Shown here in pieces: positions 55,567 to 64,000 of a DNA stretch of 64,000 nucleotides; positions within the stretch are counted from its first letter, which is position 1, and each line of letters begins with the position of its first letter. The notes under the pieces were generated by a model. The model saw only the letters and a list, made by a program, of their open reading frames with translations, searched no databases and had not been told where the DNA came from. Origin of the DNA: Cardiobacteriaceae bacterium (GTDB taxonomy: Bacteria; Pseudomonadota; Gammaproteobacteria; Cardiobacteriales; Cardiobacteriaceae). The stretch spans positions 16,088-80,087 of the forward strand of contig JAFUTP010000053.1 in the NCBI GenBank assembly GCA_017484165.1. Direction: 5' to 3'. A program made the translations under genes and the position numbers.

Positions 55567-56754
55567 ATGAAAACAGTGTTAATTATTGGGGCTGGTGGTG
55601 TAGCAAATGTGGTGGTGCATAAATGCGCACAGGATAAGAATTTATTTTCAAAAATAGTGCTTGCTAGCCGCACTGTATCAAAATGTAATGCAATTGCCGC
55701 GGATGTCAAAAAACGCACGGGAGTTGAGGTCGAAACACGGCAAATCGATGCGGACAATGTTCCAGAGCTCGTTAATTTAATCCGTAAAGTCCAGCCAGAT
55801 TTGGTGATGAATATTGCCTTGCCCTATCAAGATTTACACATTATGGATGCTTGTTTGGAATACGGTGTAGATTATCTCGATACCGCCAATTATGAGCCGC
55901 CAGAAACCGCAAAATTCGAATACAAATGGCAATGGGCATATCAAGATAAGTTCAAAAATAAAGGGATTAAAGCCTTGCTCGGTAGCGGTTTTGATCCAGG
56001 GGTAACCAATGTTTTTACCGCTTACATCAAAAAGCACTTACTCGATGAAATCACGGAATTAGACATCATCGACGCAAATGCTGGCGATCACGGTTTGCCT
56101 TTTGCAACTAATTTCAATCCTGAAATCAATATCCGTGAAGTAACCGCGCCAGCTCGGCATTGGGAAAATAATTCTTGGATTGAAACTCCTGCTCTTTCCA
56201 ACAAACGCGCTTTTGATTTTCCCCAAATCGGCGAAAAAAATATTTATTTGATGTATCACGAAGAGCTGGAATCTTTGGTCAAACATTTTCCTGAAATCAA
56301 AGTTGCCCGATTTTGGATGACTTTTTCCGATAATTATTTGAACCATTTACAGGTTTTGCAAAATGTCGGTATGACTTCGATTGAGCCGATAATTTATGAA
56401 GGGCGAGAAATTATTCCAATTCAATTTCTGCGTGCGGTTCTGCCCGACCCTGCCTCGCTGGGAGCTAGAACCAAAGGCAAAACCTGCATCGGCTGCGTAG
56501 CAAAAGGTAAAAAAGACGGTCAAACTAAAACCGTTTATGTTTATCAAATTTGCGATCACGAAGAATGTTACAAAGAAGTCGGCTCGCAAGCTATTTCATA
56601 CACCACGGGCGTGCCTGCAATGGTTGGGGCAAAAATGCTATTAGAGGGTAAATGGAATGGCGCGGGAGTGTTTAATATGGAACAATTCGACCCCGATCCG
56701 TTTTTAGCTGAATTAGGTCAATGGGGGCTGCCTTGGGAAGTCAAAGAGTTATGA
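55567..56754 (+). CDS. Carboxynorspermidine synthase (saccharopine dehydrogenase family)
   Basis: A 395-residue NADPH enzyme that condenses L-aspartate semialdehyde with a diamine in norspermidine or spermidine synthesis. The Rossmann start VLIIGAGGVANVVVHKC, then MNIALPYQDLHIMDACL and VDYLDTANYEPPETAKF, and LLGSGFDPGVTNVFTAY are the family marks, with YTTGVPAMVGAKMLLEG near the end. It resembles the bacterial CANSDH (LYS9-like) subgroup rather than fungal lysine enzymes. The usual partner, carboxynorspermidine decarboxylase (nspC), is not adjacent. AGGAG is about seven bases upstream of the ATG. Confidence 0.9.
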   Translation: MKTVLIIGAGGVANVVVHKCAQDKNLFSKIVLASRTVSKCNAIAADVKKRTGVEVETRQIDADNVPELVNLIRKVQPDLVMNIALPYQDLHIMDACLEYGVDYLDTANYEPPETAKFEYKWQWAYQDKFKNKGIKALLGSGFDPGVTNVFTAYIKKHLLDEITELDIIDANAGDHGLPFATNFNPEINIREVTAPARHWENNSWIETPALSNKRAFDFPQIGEKNIYLMYHEELESLVKHFPEIKVARFWMTFSDNYLNHLQVLQNVGMTSIEPIIYEGREIIPIQFLRAVLPDPASLGARTKGKTCIGCVAKGKKDGQTKTVYVYQICDHEECYKEVGSQAISYTTGVPAMVGAKMLLEGKWNGAGVFNMEQFDPDPFLAELGQWGLPWEVKEL

Positions 56755-56817
56755 TTTTTTCGGCTAACAGCTTAATTTTATTTATTCAACAAATACTTAA
56801 AAAAAGGAATATTCCAA

Positions 56818-57615
56818 ATGGGATTTTTAGACAGTAAAAAAATAGTAGTTACAGGCGTTGCCAGCGATTTATCAATTGCTTTCGGTATCGCATCAGCAAT
56901 GAAAAGAGAAGGTGCGGAGTTAATTCTTACCTATCAAAACGATAAATTAAAACCACGAGTTGAAAAACTAGGGGCAAAAATCGGAGTTTCAGAGTTTTTA
57001 CCACTTGATGTTGCTAATGAAGAAGAAGTTGCAAAAACCTTCGAAGAGGTGAAAAAAACTTGGGGCGGATTAGACGGATTAGTGCATGCAATTGCCTTTG
57101 CACCGCGTGAAGCCATCGAAGGACGCTTTTTAGACGGCTGTAACAAAGATTCTTTCACCACCGCCCTACAAATTTCCGCTTACTCATTTCCGCTGCTGAT
57201 GCGTTACGCAGCCCCCTTAATGCAAGGCAGAAAGGCAGCCGCGCTGGCGATGACCTATCTCGGTGCTGTGCAAGCCGTGCCGAATTACAACACAATGGGC
57301 GTTGCCAAAGCGGCATTAGAAGCGAGCGTGCGCTATTTAGCAGCAGATTTAGGTCAGGACGGAATTCGTGTGAATGCGGTATCCGCAGGTCCTATCCGCA
57401 CACTGGCAGCATCTGGGATTAAAGATTTCCGCAAAATGCTCAAAGGTTTTGAAAAAACCGCACCTTTGCGCCGCTGCGTAACCATCGAAGAAGTCGGCAA
57501 TACCGCCGCATTTCTCTGCTCTGATTTAGCTTCTGGCATTACGGGCGAAATTACCTATGTCGATGCAGGATTTAATATTTTCTCCTCCGTCGGCGTAGAA
57601 GAAGACGAAAAATAA
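56818..57615 (+). CDS. fabI: Enoyl-[acyl-carrier-protein] reductase [NADH]
   Basis: FabI performs the last reduction of each fatty-acid elongation cycle and is the target of triclosan and isoniazid-like drugs. The 265-residue short-chain reductase shows VTGVASDLSIAFGIASAM at the cofactor site, HAIAFAPREAIEG, and the catalytic Y157-x6-K164 in VPNYNTMGVAKAALE. The C-terminal VDAGFNIFSSVG region is normal. A 15-bp bidirectional terminator follows. Confidence 0.97.
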   Translation: MGFLDSKKIVVTGVASDLSIAFGIASAMKREGAELILTYQNDKLKPRVEKLGAKIGVSEFLPLDVANEEEVAKTFEEVKKTWGGLDGLVHAIAFAPREAIEGRFLDGCNKDSFTTALQISAYSFPLLMRYAAPLMQGRKAAALAMTYLGAVQAVPNYNTMGVAKAALEASVRYLAADLGQDGIRVNAVSAGPIRTLAASGIKDFRKMLKGFEKTAPLRRCVTIEEVGNTAAFLCSDLASGITGEITYVDAGFNIFSSVGVEEDEK

Positions 57616-57630
57616 AAAACTTCAATCGAT

Positions 57631-57666
57631 AAAAAATAACACTTGCTATTTCAAGTGTTATTTTTT
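57631..57666. terminator. Bidirectional rho-independent terminator after fabI
   Basis: AAAAAATAACACTTG / CAAGTGTTATTTTTT (57631-57645 and 57652-57666), fifteen perfectly paired bases with a six-base loop. Confidence 0.85.
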
Positions 57667-57709
57667 ACCCTCTCAACGATTATTTTTGATACTGTTTAAG
57701 CTCAATTTT

Positions 57710-58516
57710 ATGGCTAGTCTCGATATTTTTACCGTTCTACTTTTAATCTTCGCTGGTTGTTTTTCAGGATTTTCTGCGGGACTTTTAGGCATCGGCGGCG
57801 GAGTAGTTATCGTCTCGGCATTTGTTTATATTTTTTCTTGGAAGTTTGGAGCGAGCGAATTTTTACAACATACCGCGGTCGGAACTTCTTTTGCGGTGAT
57901 GGTTTTTACGGGATTAGTCAATGTTTTTGCGCAAAATAAATCAAAAAATGTTGATTGGAATTTAGTTAAAAAATTTGCCCCCTTTTTGATTTTGGGAGTA
58001 ATTATCGGCTCGATTTTTTCACTCGGTATTCCTGAAAAAGTTCTGCGTTTTTTATTTCTAATATTTTTATACTTTACCGCGATAAAAATGTATCTGGATA
58101 TGCCGCAAAATCACACTGTTCGCGATAAAATTTTACGCTCTACTGGCTTTTTTATCGGTTTATTTTCCAGTTGGGTCGGTATTGGCGGTGGTGCTTTTAT
58201 GGTTCCGTTTTTCCGTTATTGTGGCTATTCGGCGCATTCTGCCATCGGCACTTCTGGAGTTTTAACTTTTCCCGTAGCACTTGCTGGTGCAATTTCCTAT
58301 CTTTCCACTGGTTTGCAAGTTAATAATTCCATTCCCAATACCATCGGTTTTATTTACCTCCCAGGACTAATTATTTTATCTCTTTGCACTATTTTTACCG
58401 TCCCTTTTGGCTCTTTTGTAAAAACTAAAATATCGCAAAAAGCTCTGCAAATTCTCTTCGCATTGATGAGTTTTTCCATTGCAATTTTGATGACCATTAA
58501 GATGTTTAATATTTAA
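57710..58516 (+). CDS. TSUP-family (TauE/SafE) membrane permease
   Basis: A 268-residue inner-membrane protein of the TSUP family, thought to export or import sulfite, organosulfonates or similar anions. Eight hydrophobic segments in two homologous halves, each with the Gly-rich motif: FSGFSAGLLGIGGGVVIV near the start and SSWVGIGGGAFMVPFF in the second half. The ATG at 57710 is preferred to the TTG at 57686. Substrate unknown. Confidence 0.88.
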   Translation: MASLDIFTVLLLIFAGCFSGFSAGLLGIGGGVVIVSAFVYIFSWKFGASEFLQHTAVGTSFAVMVFTGLVNVFAQNKSKNVDWNLVKKFAPFLILGVIIGSIFSLGIPEKVLRFLFLIFLYFTAIKMYLDMPQNHTVRDKILRSTGFFIGLFSSWVGIGGGAFMVPFFRYCGYSAHSAIGTSGVLTFPVALAGAISYLSTGLQVNNSIPNTIGFIYLPGLIILSLCTIFTVPFGSFVKTKISQKALQILFALMSFSIAILMTIKMFNI

Positions 58517-58543
58517 CTCTTCTTCGTAAAAAATTACCCTGTT

Positions 58544-59827
58544 ATGAGTAAAAATAATATTGCCAAAATTACGGATTTTGATTATCTTGCGCGCGGAATT
58601 GCCCATATTGACGGTAAAACGGTTTTTATTAGCAATGCCTTAATAAATGAAATTGTCCGTTATGAAATAGTTGCGCAAAAGAAAAATATTATTGAAGCAA
58701 AGGCAGTTGAAATTATCGAAAAATCCCCCTTTCGCCGTGAAAATGTTTGCCCCTATTATGGAAAATGCGGTGCTTGTCATTTGCAACATTTGGAATATTC
58801 AGAACAAATCGCACTAAAAGAAAAAATCTGGCAAAGACAACTTGAAAAATATGCAGGTGGCAGCTCAAAAAATAAACTAACAGCTATATTTGGAACAGAG
58901 CAAAATTACCGCAGCCGTGCCCGTCTAGCCGTTGATTACCGCAAAGAAATCAAACTAGGATTTTGCGAAAATGCTTCTAATAAAATCGTTGATATCGATG
59001 AATGTCCGATATTGCAAAAAAACTTATCTCTTGCTATCAAAATAATTCGCAAATTTATTCAAAATAATTCGGAAATAAAAATTGCGGAAATTACTTTATG
59101 TCAAGGCGAAAAATCCTCTGCGATAGACTTATCTTTATTAAATAAAAATAACACTATCGAGCTAAAAAAATTACTCTCTTTATCGGAAAAATTAGCAGAA
59201 ACGACCAATATCGCTTGGAATATTTTTGTCAATAATCAAATAGCAATTGAAAAAGAAGAGCTTTATTTCTCACCGACAAAAAATCTCAAAATCAATTTTT
59301 ACCCCGATGATTTTGTGCAAAGCAATCAGGAATTGAATAAAAAAATGGTAGAAGAAGCTTTATCTCTTGCGGAAAATAAATCCAACTCTTATGCTGATTT
59401 ATTTTCAGGTTTAGGTAATTTTTCCCTACCTCTTGCGAGTTTTAATAAGCAGGTGTTTGCGGTAGAAGCCATCAAAGATATGGTTACAAGAGCTCAAATT
59501 GCTGCAAAGAAAAATAATCTGCACGGTATAATAAAAAACAATTGCTTTGACCTGTTTAAGCCTAATAAAAAGCTATTAGCAGAACTCAAAAATTATGATT
59601 TTTGGTTACTTGACCCACCGCGGGCTGGCAGTTTGGAATTAGTGCGGTCTTTGATAGACAATAAATATCAACCGCAATTTATTCTTTACATCTCATGCAA
59701 TCCCGCTTCTTTTGCGCGTGATGCCAAGATTTTGCGCGAGAAATACCAGCTAATTCAATCGGGAATTTGCGATATGTTCGCCAACACGCATCATTTAGAA
59801 ACTATCAATTTGTTTGAATTGAAATAA
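58544..59827 (+). CDS. rlmD: 23S rRNA (uracil1939-C5)-methyltransferase
   Basis: RlmD methylates U1939 of 23S rRNA. The 427-residue protein has a TRAM-like N-terminus (KITDFDYLARGIAHIDGK), the [4Fe-4S] cysteines C69, C75 and C78 (CPYYGKCGACHLQH) with a later Cys in VDIDECPIL, and the RumA-type SAM domain: YADLFSGLGNFSLPLA, then the nucleophile Cys in ILYISCNPASFARD. It starts 27 bp after the TSUP gene. RumA/TrmA relatives exist, but the cysteine cluster fits RlmD or RlmC and the length fits RlmD. Confidence 0.92.
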   Translation: MSKNNIAKITDFDYLARGIAHIDGKTVFISNALINEIVRYEIVAQKKNIIEAKAVEIIEKSPFRRENVCPYYGKCGACHLQHLEYSEQIALKEKIWQRQLEKYAGGSSKNKLTAIFGTEQNYRSRARLAVDYRKEIKLGFCENASNKIVDIDECPILQKNLSLAIKIIRKFIQNNSEIKIAEITLCQGEKSSAIDLSLLNKNNTIELKKLLSLSEKLAETTNIAWNIFVNNQIAIEKEELYFSPTKNLKINFYPDDFVQSNQELNKKMVEEALSLAENKSNSYADLFSGLGNFSLPLASFNKQVFAVEAIKDMVTRAQIAAKKNNLHGIIKNNCFDLFKPNKKLLAELKNYDFWLLDPPRAGSLELVRSLIDNKYQPQFILYISCNPASFARDAKILREKYQLIQSGICDMFANTHHLETINLFELK

Positions 59828-59836
59828 AAAACAAGT

Positions 59837-59950
59837 GGCGCATCTAAATTTAGATGTAGTTCTTTTTTTTTGCCTCGTCATCCTGAGCGCAGCGAAGGAT
59901 CTGCAGATAGAGATTTTTCGCCTACGGCTCAAAATGACGAATTTCAAAAA
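59837..59950 (+). repeat. Dispersed hairpin element, copy H
   Basis: Forward-orientation copy between convergent rlmD and sppA, starting 9 bp after the rlmD stop. Left end GGCGCATCTAAATTTAG; the right end is less well kept (AATTTCAAAAACAAC). Confidence 0.8.
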
Positions 59951-59971
59951 CAACTTGAAATATAAATCGAA

Positions 59972-60883
59972 CTATTTACTTAAAAATTGAAATTTGGTGC
60001 GCATTTCCTCTTTTATTGCCGCCTTACTTTCCGTCGCAGCACCGTGCATTAACTCCTCCAAAAAGTCTTTTGGCGCAGAAAAATCAACTTCTTTATTTCC
60101 CACAAAATCTTTTTTCAGTATTACTTCACGGTCATCTGTTCCGTCAATCAAACCTAATTTTTGAGCCTGTGTTCCCGTCCAAAATAAACCGCTAAATAAA
60201 TCTGGATTTTCTTTTAATTTATCACCTCTTCCAGCTTTAACCGCATCAATGAACTGCTTATGTAATTCCGTCAAAAGACTATCAAGATGAGCTTTTTCTG
60301 CATCATCAATCGGACGCGCAGGATTTAAGAAAGATTTGTGCTCACCAGCAGTAAAAGTGCGGTCTTCCAAACCAATTTTGTTGAGCAATTCGCCGTAACC
60401 AACACCTTGAGTAATCACCCCGATTGAACCGACAATCGCGGAAGGATCGGCATAAATCTTATCCGCCGCAGCCGCGATGTAATACGCACCAGACGCGCCA
60501 ATATCATCAATAAACGCATAAACGGGAATTTTTTTATCCTTCTTCAAGCGCACAATTTGCCGATAAATTCTCCCTGCCTGCACAGGCGAACCGCCAGGCG
60601 AATTTATCAGCAAAAACACCGCCCTTGTCCCGTGATTCTTAAATGCTTTTTCCAATGCCCCATTGATTTTTTCTGCACTGGCATAGCTTGTCGAAGAGAT
60701 AACCCCTTCGATTTTGACCGTTGCCACAAAATGTTCAGGCTTTTTATCCACATTGCCAGCAGAGAAAGTGATTAGAAATATCAATAAGGCAAAAATAATT
60801 CCCCGAAAGATATAACGAGAAATTCGCCAACGCCGTAATTCTGCACGGATTTCGGAAAGAATAGTGAGTAATTTTTCGTCCAT
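59972..60883 (-). CDS. sppA: Signal peptide peptidase SppA (S49 family)
   Basis: A 303-residue membrane-anchored serine peptidase that degrades cleaved signal peptides. One TM (about residues 25-43) anchors a periplasmic domain with LLINSPGGSPVQAG, the nucleophile S131 in DDIGASGAYYIAAAADKI, ADPSAIVGSIGVI and the general-base lysine K183 in AGEHKSFLNP. It is the short, single-domain form (E. coli SppA is 618). Start ATG at 60883. Confidence 0.93.
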   Translation of the reverse strand: MDEKLLTILSEIRAELRRWRISRYIFRGIIFALLIFLITFSAGNVDKKPEHFVATVKIEGVISSTSYASAEKINGALEKAFKNHGTRAVFLLINSPGGSPVQAGRIYRQIVRLKKDKKIPVYAFIDDIGASGAYYIAAAADKIYADPSAIVGSIGVITQGVGYGELLNKIGLEDRTFTAGEHKSFLNPARPIDDAEKAHLDSLLTELHKQFIDAVKAGRGDKLKENPDLFSGLFWTGTQAQKLGLIDGTDDREVILKKDFVGNKEVDFSAPKDFLEELMHGAATESKAAIKEEMRTKFQFLSK

Positions 60884-61036
60884 ATATACCTGTTTTATAA
60901 AATGAAATGAATATAAAAACCGACAAAAACCGCATATTTTTTATCATAAATGCAAATTTTTTCGCAAGCTTATTTTATTTCTACATAAATAAATAGAATG
61001 TCCGCTTTTTAGCAACAAACAATGAAGGAGAACAAT

Positions 61037-61261
61037 ATGTTTCACGAATATCGCGAAATAGTTTCCCAATTACGCCAAGATGACACGCATTTTGCCCGTC
61101 TTTTCAATGAGCATAACGCTTTGGACGAAGAAATCGAAAGATTGATGAACGACCCCAAAGCAGCCGTTCGCTCCGATGAAATTGATGCCAAAAAACGCGA
61201 AAAACTCCGCTTAAAAGACGAGTTATACCGTCTCATCAAAGAAAAAGAAGCACAAGGTTAA
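61037..61261 (+). CDS. YdcH-family (DUF465) small protein
   Basis: A 74-residue helical protein of the DUF465/YdcH family, function unknown. MFHEYREIVSQLRQDDTHFA and DEIDAKKREKLRLKDELYR match the two-helix pattern, rich in Arg, Lys, Asp and Glu. The ATG at 61037 is chosen because AAGGAG lies about nine bases before it; an earlier ATG at 61022 overlaps that site. A terminator follows. Confidence 0.85.
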   Translation: MFHEYREIVSQLRQDDTHFARLFNEHNALDEEIERLMNDPKAAVRSDEIDAKKREKLRLKDELYRLIKEKEAQG

Positions 61262-61287
61262 GTGCTTTTTATCTCAAATCTAAAATA

Positions 61288-61316
61288 AAAAATGCTCGAT
61301 TTTTCGGGCATTTTTT
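61288..61316 (+). terminator. Rho-independent terminator of the YdcH-like gene
   Basis: AAAAATGCTCGA / TCGGGCATTTTT (one wobble pair) with a TTTT loop and a T-run, 26 bp after the stop. Confidence 0.8.
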
Positions 61317-61320
61317 ATTG

Positions 61321-61442
61321 GGCGCAGCTAAATTTATGGTTAGTTCTATTTGTTTTACTCTCGTCATCTTGAGCGCAGCGAAGAATCTGTCGATAGAGAT
61401 TTTTCGCCTACGGCTCAAAATGACGAATTTCGTAGATACCCC
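61321..61442 (+). repeat. Dispersed hairpin element, copy I
   Basis: Forward-orientation copy just before ppk. GGCGCAGCTAAATTTATGG at the left; TTTCGTAGATACCC at the right. It is in frame with ppk without stops, so a spurious 46-residue extension (RHLERSEESVDRDFSP) precedes the true ppk start. Confidence 0.85.
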
Positions 61443-61487
61443 TATTATTTATTCACAAACAGATATTTAAGTTTCAAGGAGAACAAG

Positions 61488-63665
61488 ATGAAAAGTAAAA
61501 ATACAGTCAAAACCACAGAAAGTGCTAACACAGCAATTGATTTTTCCGACTTTTCACAATTTTCTCCCCAAGATATTTACTTAAACCGCGAACTGACTTG
61601 GCTTGATTTCAACCGTCGCGTTTTATCGGAAGCGGCAGTTGTAACAAATCCCCTGCTGGAACGGGTGAAGTTTCTCGCGATTGTGTCTAGCAATTTAGAT
61701 GAATTTTTTATGAAACGCATCGGCGGTTTGAAACAGCAAGTCGCCGCGCAAATGACTGCTCTGTCCGTTGATGGTCGCAGTGCGCAAGAACAAATTGATG
61801 CTTGTTACGCGGTGGTCGGTCAGATTGAGGAAGAGCTCAACGAAATTTGGTTGCAACTGCACTGCGAACTTGCTGCAAACGGCATTCATATCCTGCAATT
61901 TGCCGATTTATCCAGTGAGGAAAAAGAACAAATGCGACTTTATTTCGCACAAAATATTTATCCCCTCCTCACTCCGCAAGCGATGGACCCCGCCCATCCG
62001 TTCCCGTTTGTCAGCAATTTATCTTTGAATTTGCTCGTCAGTTTGCAATATCCCGATAGCGAACGCAGTTCAATCGCCAGAGTAAAAATCCCAGTCGGAC
62101 AAGGCACAGCGCGCTTTGTCGAAGTCGCAAGCAATAGTGAAAATCCTCAAATCCGCAAATTTTTACCGCTAGAAGATTTAATTCTTGCCAATCTCGACTT
62201 ACTTTTTCCCGAAATGCAAGTCATCGCCGCAGATTTATTCCGCGTTACTCGCAATGCCATCACCGAAAAAAGTGAAGATAAAGCCCAAGATTTGCTTCTA
62301 CTCATAAAAGACGAACTGCTCGAACGCCATACCGCACCGATTGTCCGCCTGCAATATTGCGAGGGAATTTTGCCCGTGCATAAGGGAATGCTCGCCGCAG
62401 AACTGCGACTTGATGAGGAAAAAGATACTTTCGCAAGCCGCACTCTCGCTCTTAAAGATTTATTTGAAATTTATGCACTCGAGCGTGCGGATTTGAAATT
62501 TCCACCGCACTATCCCGAAGAACAGGAAAATTTCATCGGCGAAGACAATATCTTCCACGCTATCCGTAAATCTGGACCGTTTCTAGTTCAGCATCCCTAT
62601 GAAAGTTTCAGCTCAACCGTCGAACGCTTACTCGCCGATGCCGCGCAAGATCCGAAAGTTATCGGCATAAAAATGACCCTCTACCGCACTTCCGCCGACA
62701 GCAAAATCATCGAACATCTCTTGGACGCATCGCGCAACGGCAAGCAAGTAACGGTAGTGGTAGAAGTTAAAGCGCGCTTCGACGAATCCGCCAATATCCG
62801 CTGGGCACAACGCCTAGAAGAAGCAGGAATTCACATTACTTACGGCATCGTCGGTCTTAAAACTCACAGCAAATTGATTTACATCATCCGCCACGACTAC
62901 GACGGTTTACGCCGCTACGCCCACATCGGCACAGGAAATTACCACAGCGGCACAGCACGACAATATGCAGATTTCGGACTTTTTACCGCCGACCGCCAAA
63001 TCGGTGCAGATTTAACCGAATTGTTCAACTATTTGACTACGGGTTACACCCCAAACCGTAAATATCAAAAAATTCTTCCCGCACCGCGCCACCTAAAACA
63101 AGCACTCATCGACAAAATCCGTCGCGAAGCAGAATTAGCCAAAAACGGCAAAACCGCCAAAATCCGCTTCAAATGCAATGCCTTGGAAGATAAAGATTTA
63201 GTTGATGAGCTCTACCGCGCCTCACAAGCAGGAGTGCAAATTGAACTACTCGTGCGCGACACTTGCCGCATTGTTGCAGGTCGTGCGGGACTTTCAGAGA
63301 ATATTTCCGTTTTAAGCATCGTCGGCAGATTTTTAGAACACGGCAGGATTTATTACTTCTACAACGACGGTCAAGAAGAATTTTTCATCGGTTCAGCCGA
63401 TTTAATGCACCGCAATTTAGAAAGCCGCGTCGAAGTTCTAGTGCAAATCGAAAAACCAGAATTACAACTCAAACTCGCCCACTACCTCGATGTGCAATTT
63501 TCTGAAACAGTCGGAGCTTGGCAAATGCTTCCCGATGGTTCATACGAACGGCGTAAAAATACAGAAAATCAAGAACATTGCCAGGAAATATTTATCAAAG
63601 AAGCAAAATCCCGCGCTAAATCCGCAAGCCAAATCCGACACCGCAAAACTAAATCCCTCACCTAG
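61488..63665 (+). CDS. ppk: Polyphosphate kinase 1
   Basis: Ppk1 makes long polyphosphate from ATP, reversibly, by way of a phosphohistidine. The 725-residue protein has the N-terminal YLNRELTWLDFNRRVL, FPFVSNLSLNLLVSL, DPKVIGIKMTLYRTSADS, VVEVKARFDESANI, then the phospholipase-D-like block with the autophosphorylated His in KTHSKLIYI and the second in HIGTGNYHSGTARQYADFG. The ATG at 61488 has AAGGAG upstream. A Lys/Arg-rich C-terminal tail (SRAKSASQIRHRKTKS) extends past the usual end. No ppx follows in the window. Confidence 0.96.
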   Translation: MKSKNTVKTTESANTAIDFSDFSQFSPQDIYLNRELTWLDFNRRVLSEAAVVTNPLLERVKFLAIVSSNLDEFFMKRIGGLKQQVAAQMTALSVDGRSAQEQIDACYAVVGQIEEELNEIWLQLHCELAANGIHILQFADLSSEEKEQMRLYFAQNIYPLLTPQAMDPAHPFPFVSNLSLNLLVSLQYPDSERSSIARVKIPVGQGTARFVEVASNSENPQIRKFLPLEDLILANLDLLFPEMQVIAADLFRVTRNAITEKSEDKAQDLLLLIKDELLERHTAPIVRLQYCEGILPVHKGMLAAELRLDEEKDTFASRTLALKDLFEIYALERADLKFPPHYPEEQENFIGEDNIFHAIRKSGPFLVQHPYESFSSTVERLLADAAQDPKVIGIKMTLYRTSADSKIIEHLLDASRNGKQVTVVVEVKARFDESANIRWAQRLEEAGIHITYGIVGLKTHSKLIYIIRHDYDGLRRYAHIGTGNYHSGTARQYADFGLFTADRQIGADLTELFNYLTTGYTPNRKYQKILPAPRHLKQALIDKIRREAELAKNGKTAKIRFKCNALEDKDLVDELYRASQAGVQIELLVRDTCRIVAGRAGLSENISVLSIVGRFLEHGRIYYFYNDGQEEFFIGSADLMHRNLESRVEVLVQIEKPELQLKLAHYLDVQFSETVGAWQMLPDGSYERRKNTENQEHCQEIFIKEAKSRAKSASQIRHRKTKSLT

Positions 63666-63850
63666 CCCGCTGCGAGCGGGAGCGTATCTTTATTTGCATC
63701 TACGATTACCGTGTTCTGTATTTATTTGCAAAACCAATCCGCCGCCCGCGACGCGCGGGAGCGGTCGCCAGCACCGACCCGCGATGCGCGGGAGCAAATC
63801 CTGATTTGCATCTACAAATATCGTTTTCGGTATTTATTTGCAAAACAAAT
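63663..63850. repeat. 112-bp imperfect tandem repeat with GC-rich palindromes after ppk
   Basis: Two units 112 bp apart share ATTTGCATCTAC, TATTTATTTGCAAAAC and AAATCCGC. Each unit starts with a GC-rich palindrome (CCCGCTGCGAGCGGGAGC at 63666; CCCGCGATGCGCGGGAGC at 63778) and a third palindrome (CCCGCGACGCGCGGGAGC at 63745) lies between. They begin at the ppk stop. The base composition is far from the surrounding AT-rich DNA. Confidence 0.75.
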
Positions 63851-63880
63851 CCGCTGTGTAAAAAGGCGGATTTTTATTTT
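63847..63880 (+). terminator. Probable terminator after the post-ppk repeats
   Basis: AAATCCGC / GCGGATTT (63847-63854 and 63866-63873) with an 11-base loop, followed by TTATTTTT. It may terminate ppk transcripts that read through the repeats. Confidence 0.65.
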
Positions 63881-63921
63881 TAGCGTAAATTTCCGCCCTC
63901 TTCCGTCTTTTTAGCCGTAGG

Positions 63922-63941
63922 GTGGGCAACTTGTTGCCCAC
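63922..63941. repeat. Perfect short palindrome in the 3' intergenic region
   Basis: GTGGGCAAC-TT-GTTGCCCAC, nine paired bases around TT. The GTAGGGTGGGCAAC opening is like dispersed intergenic palindromes seen in other bacterial genomes. No second copy was noticed in this window. Confidence 0.5.
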
Positions 63942-63953
63942 GCGGAAATCTAA

Positions 63954-64000
63954 TTCAAAATAAACGAAGCAACAAACTTAAAGACAGTATGTTCAATACG
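63954..64000 (+). other. Start of an open frame homologous to the fragment at 26705
   Basis: After a stop at 63951 the plus frame reads FKINEATNLKTVCSI to the window end, matching FKIDEAASLKTVEQY at 26705-26806 (minus). About three quarters of bases agree. The frame runs out of the window, so neither its length nor its function can be judged. Together with repeats it fills the 335 bases after ppk. Confidence 0.4.

Noticed and set aside
61350..61487. N-terminal extension of ppk by 46 residues
   Set aside because: It is dispersed repeat I read in frame. The ATG at 61488 has AAGGAG and the expected Ppk start.

Overview
The window is AT-rich bacterial chromosome, densely packed with mostly housekeeping genes and clearly Gram-negative: LPS-type glycosyltransferase, Lgt, TolQRA, a TonB-dependent receptor, periplasmic glucan synthesis, lytic transglycosylases and outer-membrane lipoproteins. 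The lgt-thyA neighbourhood, HemG, UbiM-like hydroxylase, RbbA-type transporter, RsmJ, YigZ, YqcC and an HMW1C-type N-glycosyltransferase point to a low-GC, probably host-associated gammaproteobacterium or a Neisseriales relative. I cannot place it to genus. No rRNA, tRNA, CRISPR array, prophage or complete insertion sequence was recognised.

Layout. 1-8 kb: the end of scpB, then lgt - a two-TM gene - thyA (minus), YqcC and uvrB (plus), and a minus-strand operon gshB-galE-unknown-hemG. 8-20 kb is an envelope region: a Tat-exported glucan-synthesis protein; thrC read in line with a MliC-like lipoprotein and three lytic transglycosylases; a DUF2147 protein; then a two-component system followed by a secreted protein that shares an unusual paired-cysteine module with two of the transglycosylases. 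20-30 kb: queH, an RluA-type synthase, a Bcr/CflA exporter, a His/Pro-rich lipoprotein, a GNAT enzyme, a frameshifted aldo/keto reductase, trpB, a ZIP transporter, metY and a menA-like gene. 30-43 kb: tolQRA without tolB-pal, ubiM-like, a Tat-signal MdaB-like flavoprotein, a LPS-type glycosyltransferase, a ketosynthase remnant, an HMW1C-like glycosyltransferase with no adjacent adhesin, and a three-gene exporter (fused RbbA-like ABC protein, ABC-2 permease, outer-membrane factor). 43-64 kb: guaB, hpf, a TonB receptor, yigZ, rsmJ, yhcH-nusB-ribH-ribBA, carboxynorspermidine synthase, fabI, a TSUP permease, rlmD, sppA and ppk.

Two themes stand out. First, the 11.4-20.1 kb envelope locus combines peptidoglycan-cleaving enzymes, a putative lysozyme inhibitor, a two-component system and a set of nine paired-cysteine modules spread over three secreted proteins; I find no name for this module set. 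Second, nine copies of a ~115-bp element with inverted ends lie between genes. Each can fold into one long hairpin, like a MITE, and some copies touch gene ends.

Smaller oddities are a ribBA whose cyclohydrolase half lacks its zinc and catalytic motifs, signs of both menaquinone and ubiquinone synthesis, a perfect 12-bp inverted repeat just before a small orphan gene, and a tandem repeat with GC-rich palindromes after ppk. Start codons were often moved inward from the longest open frame, where an ATG with a Shine-Dalgarno sequence or a proper signal peptide supports it.
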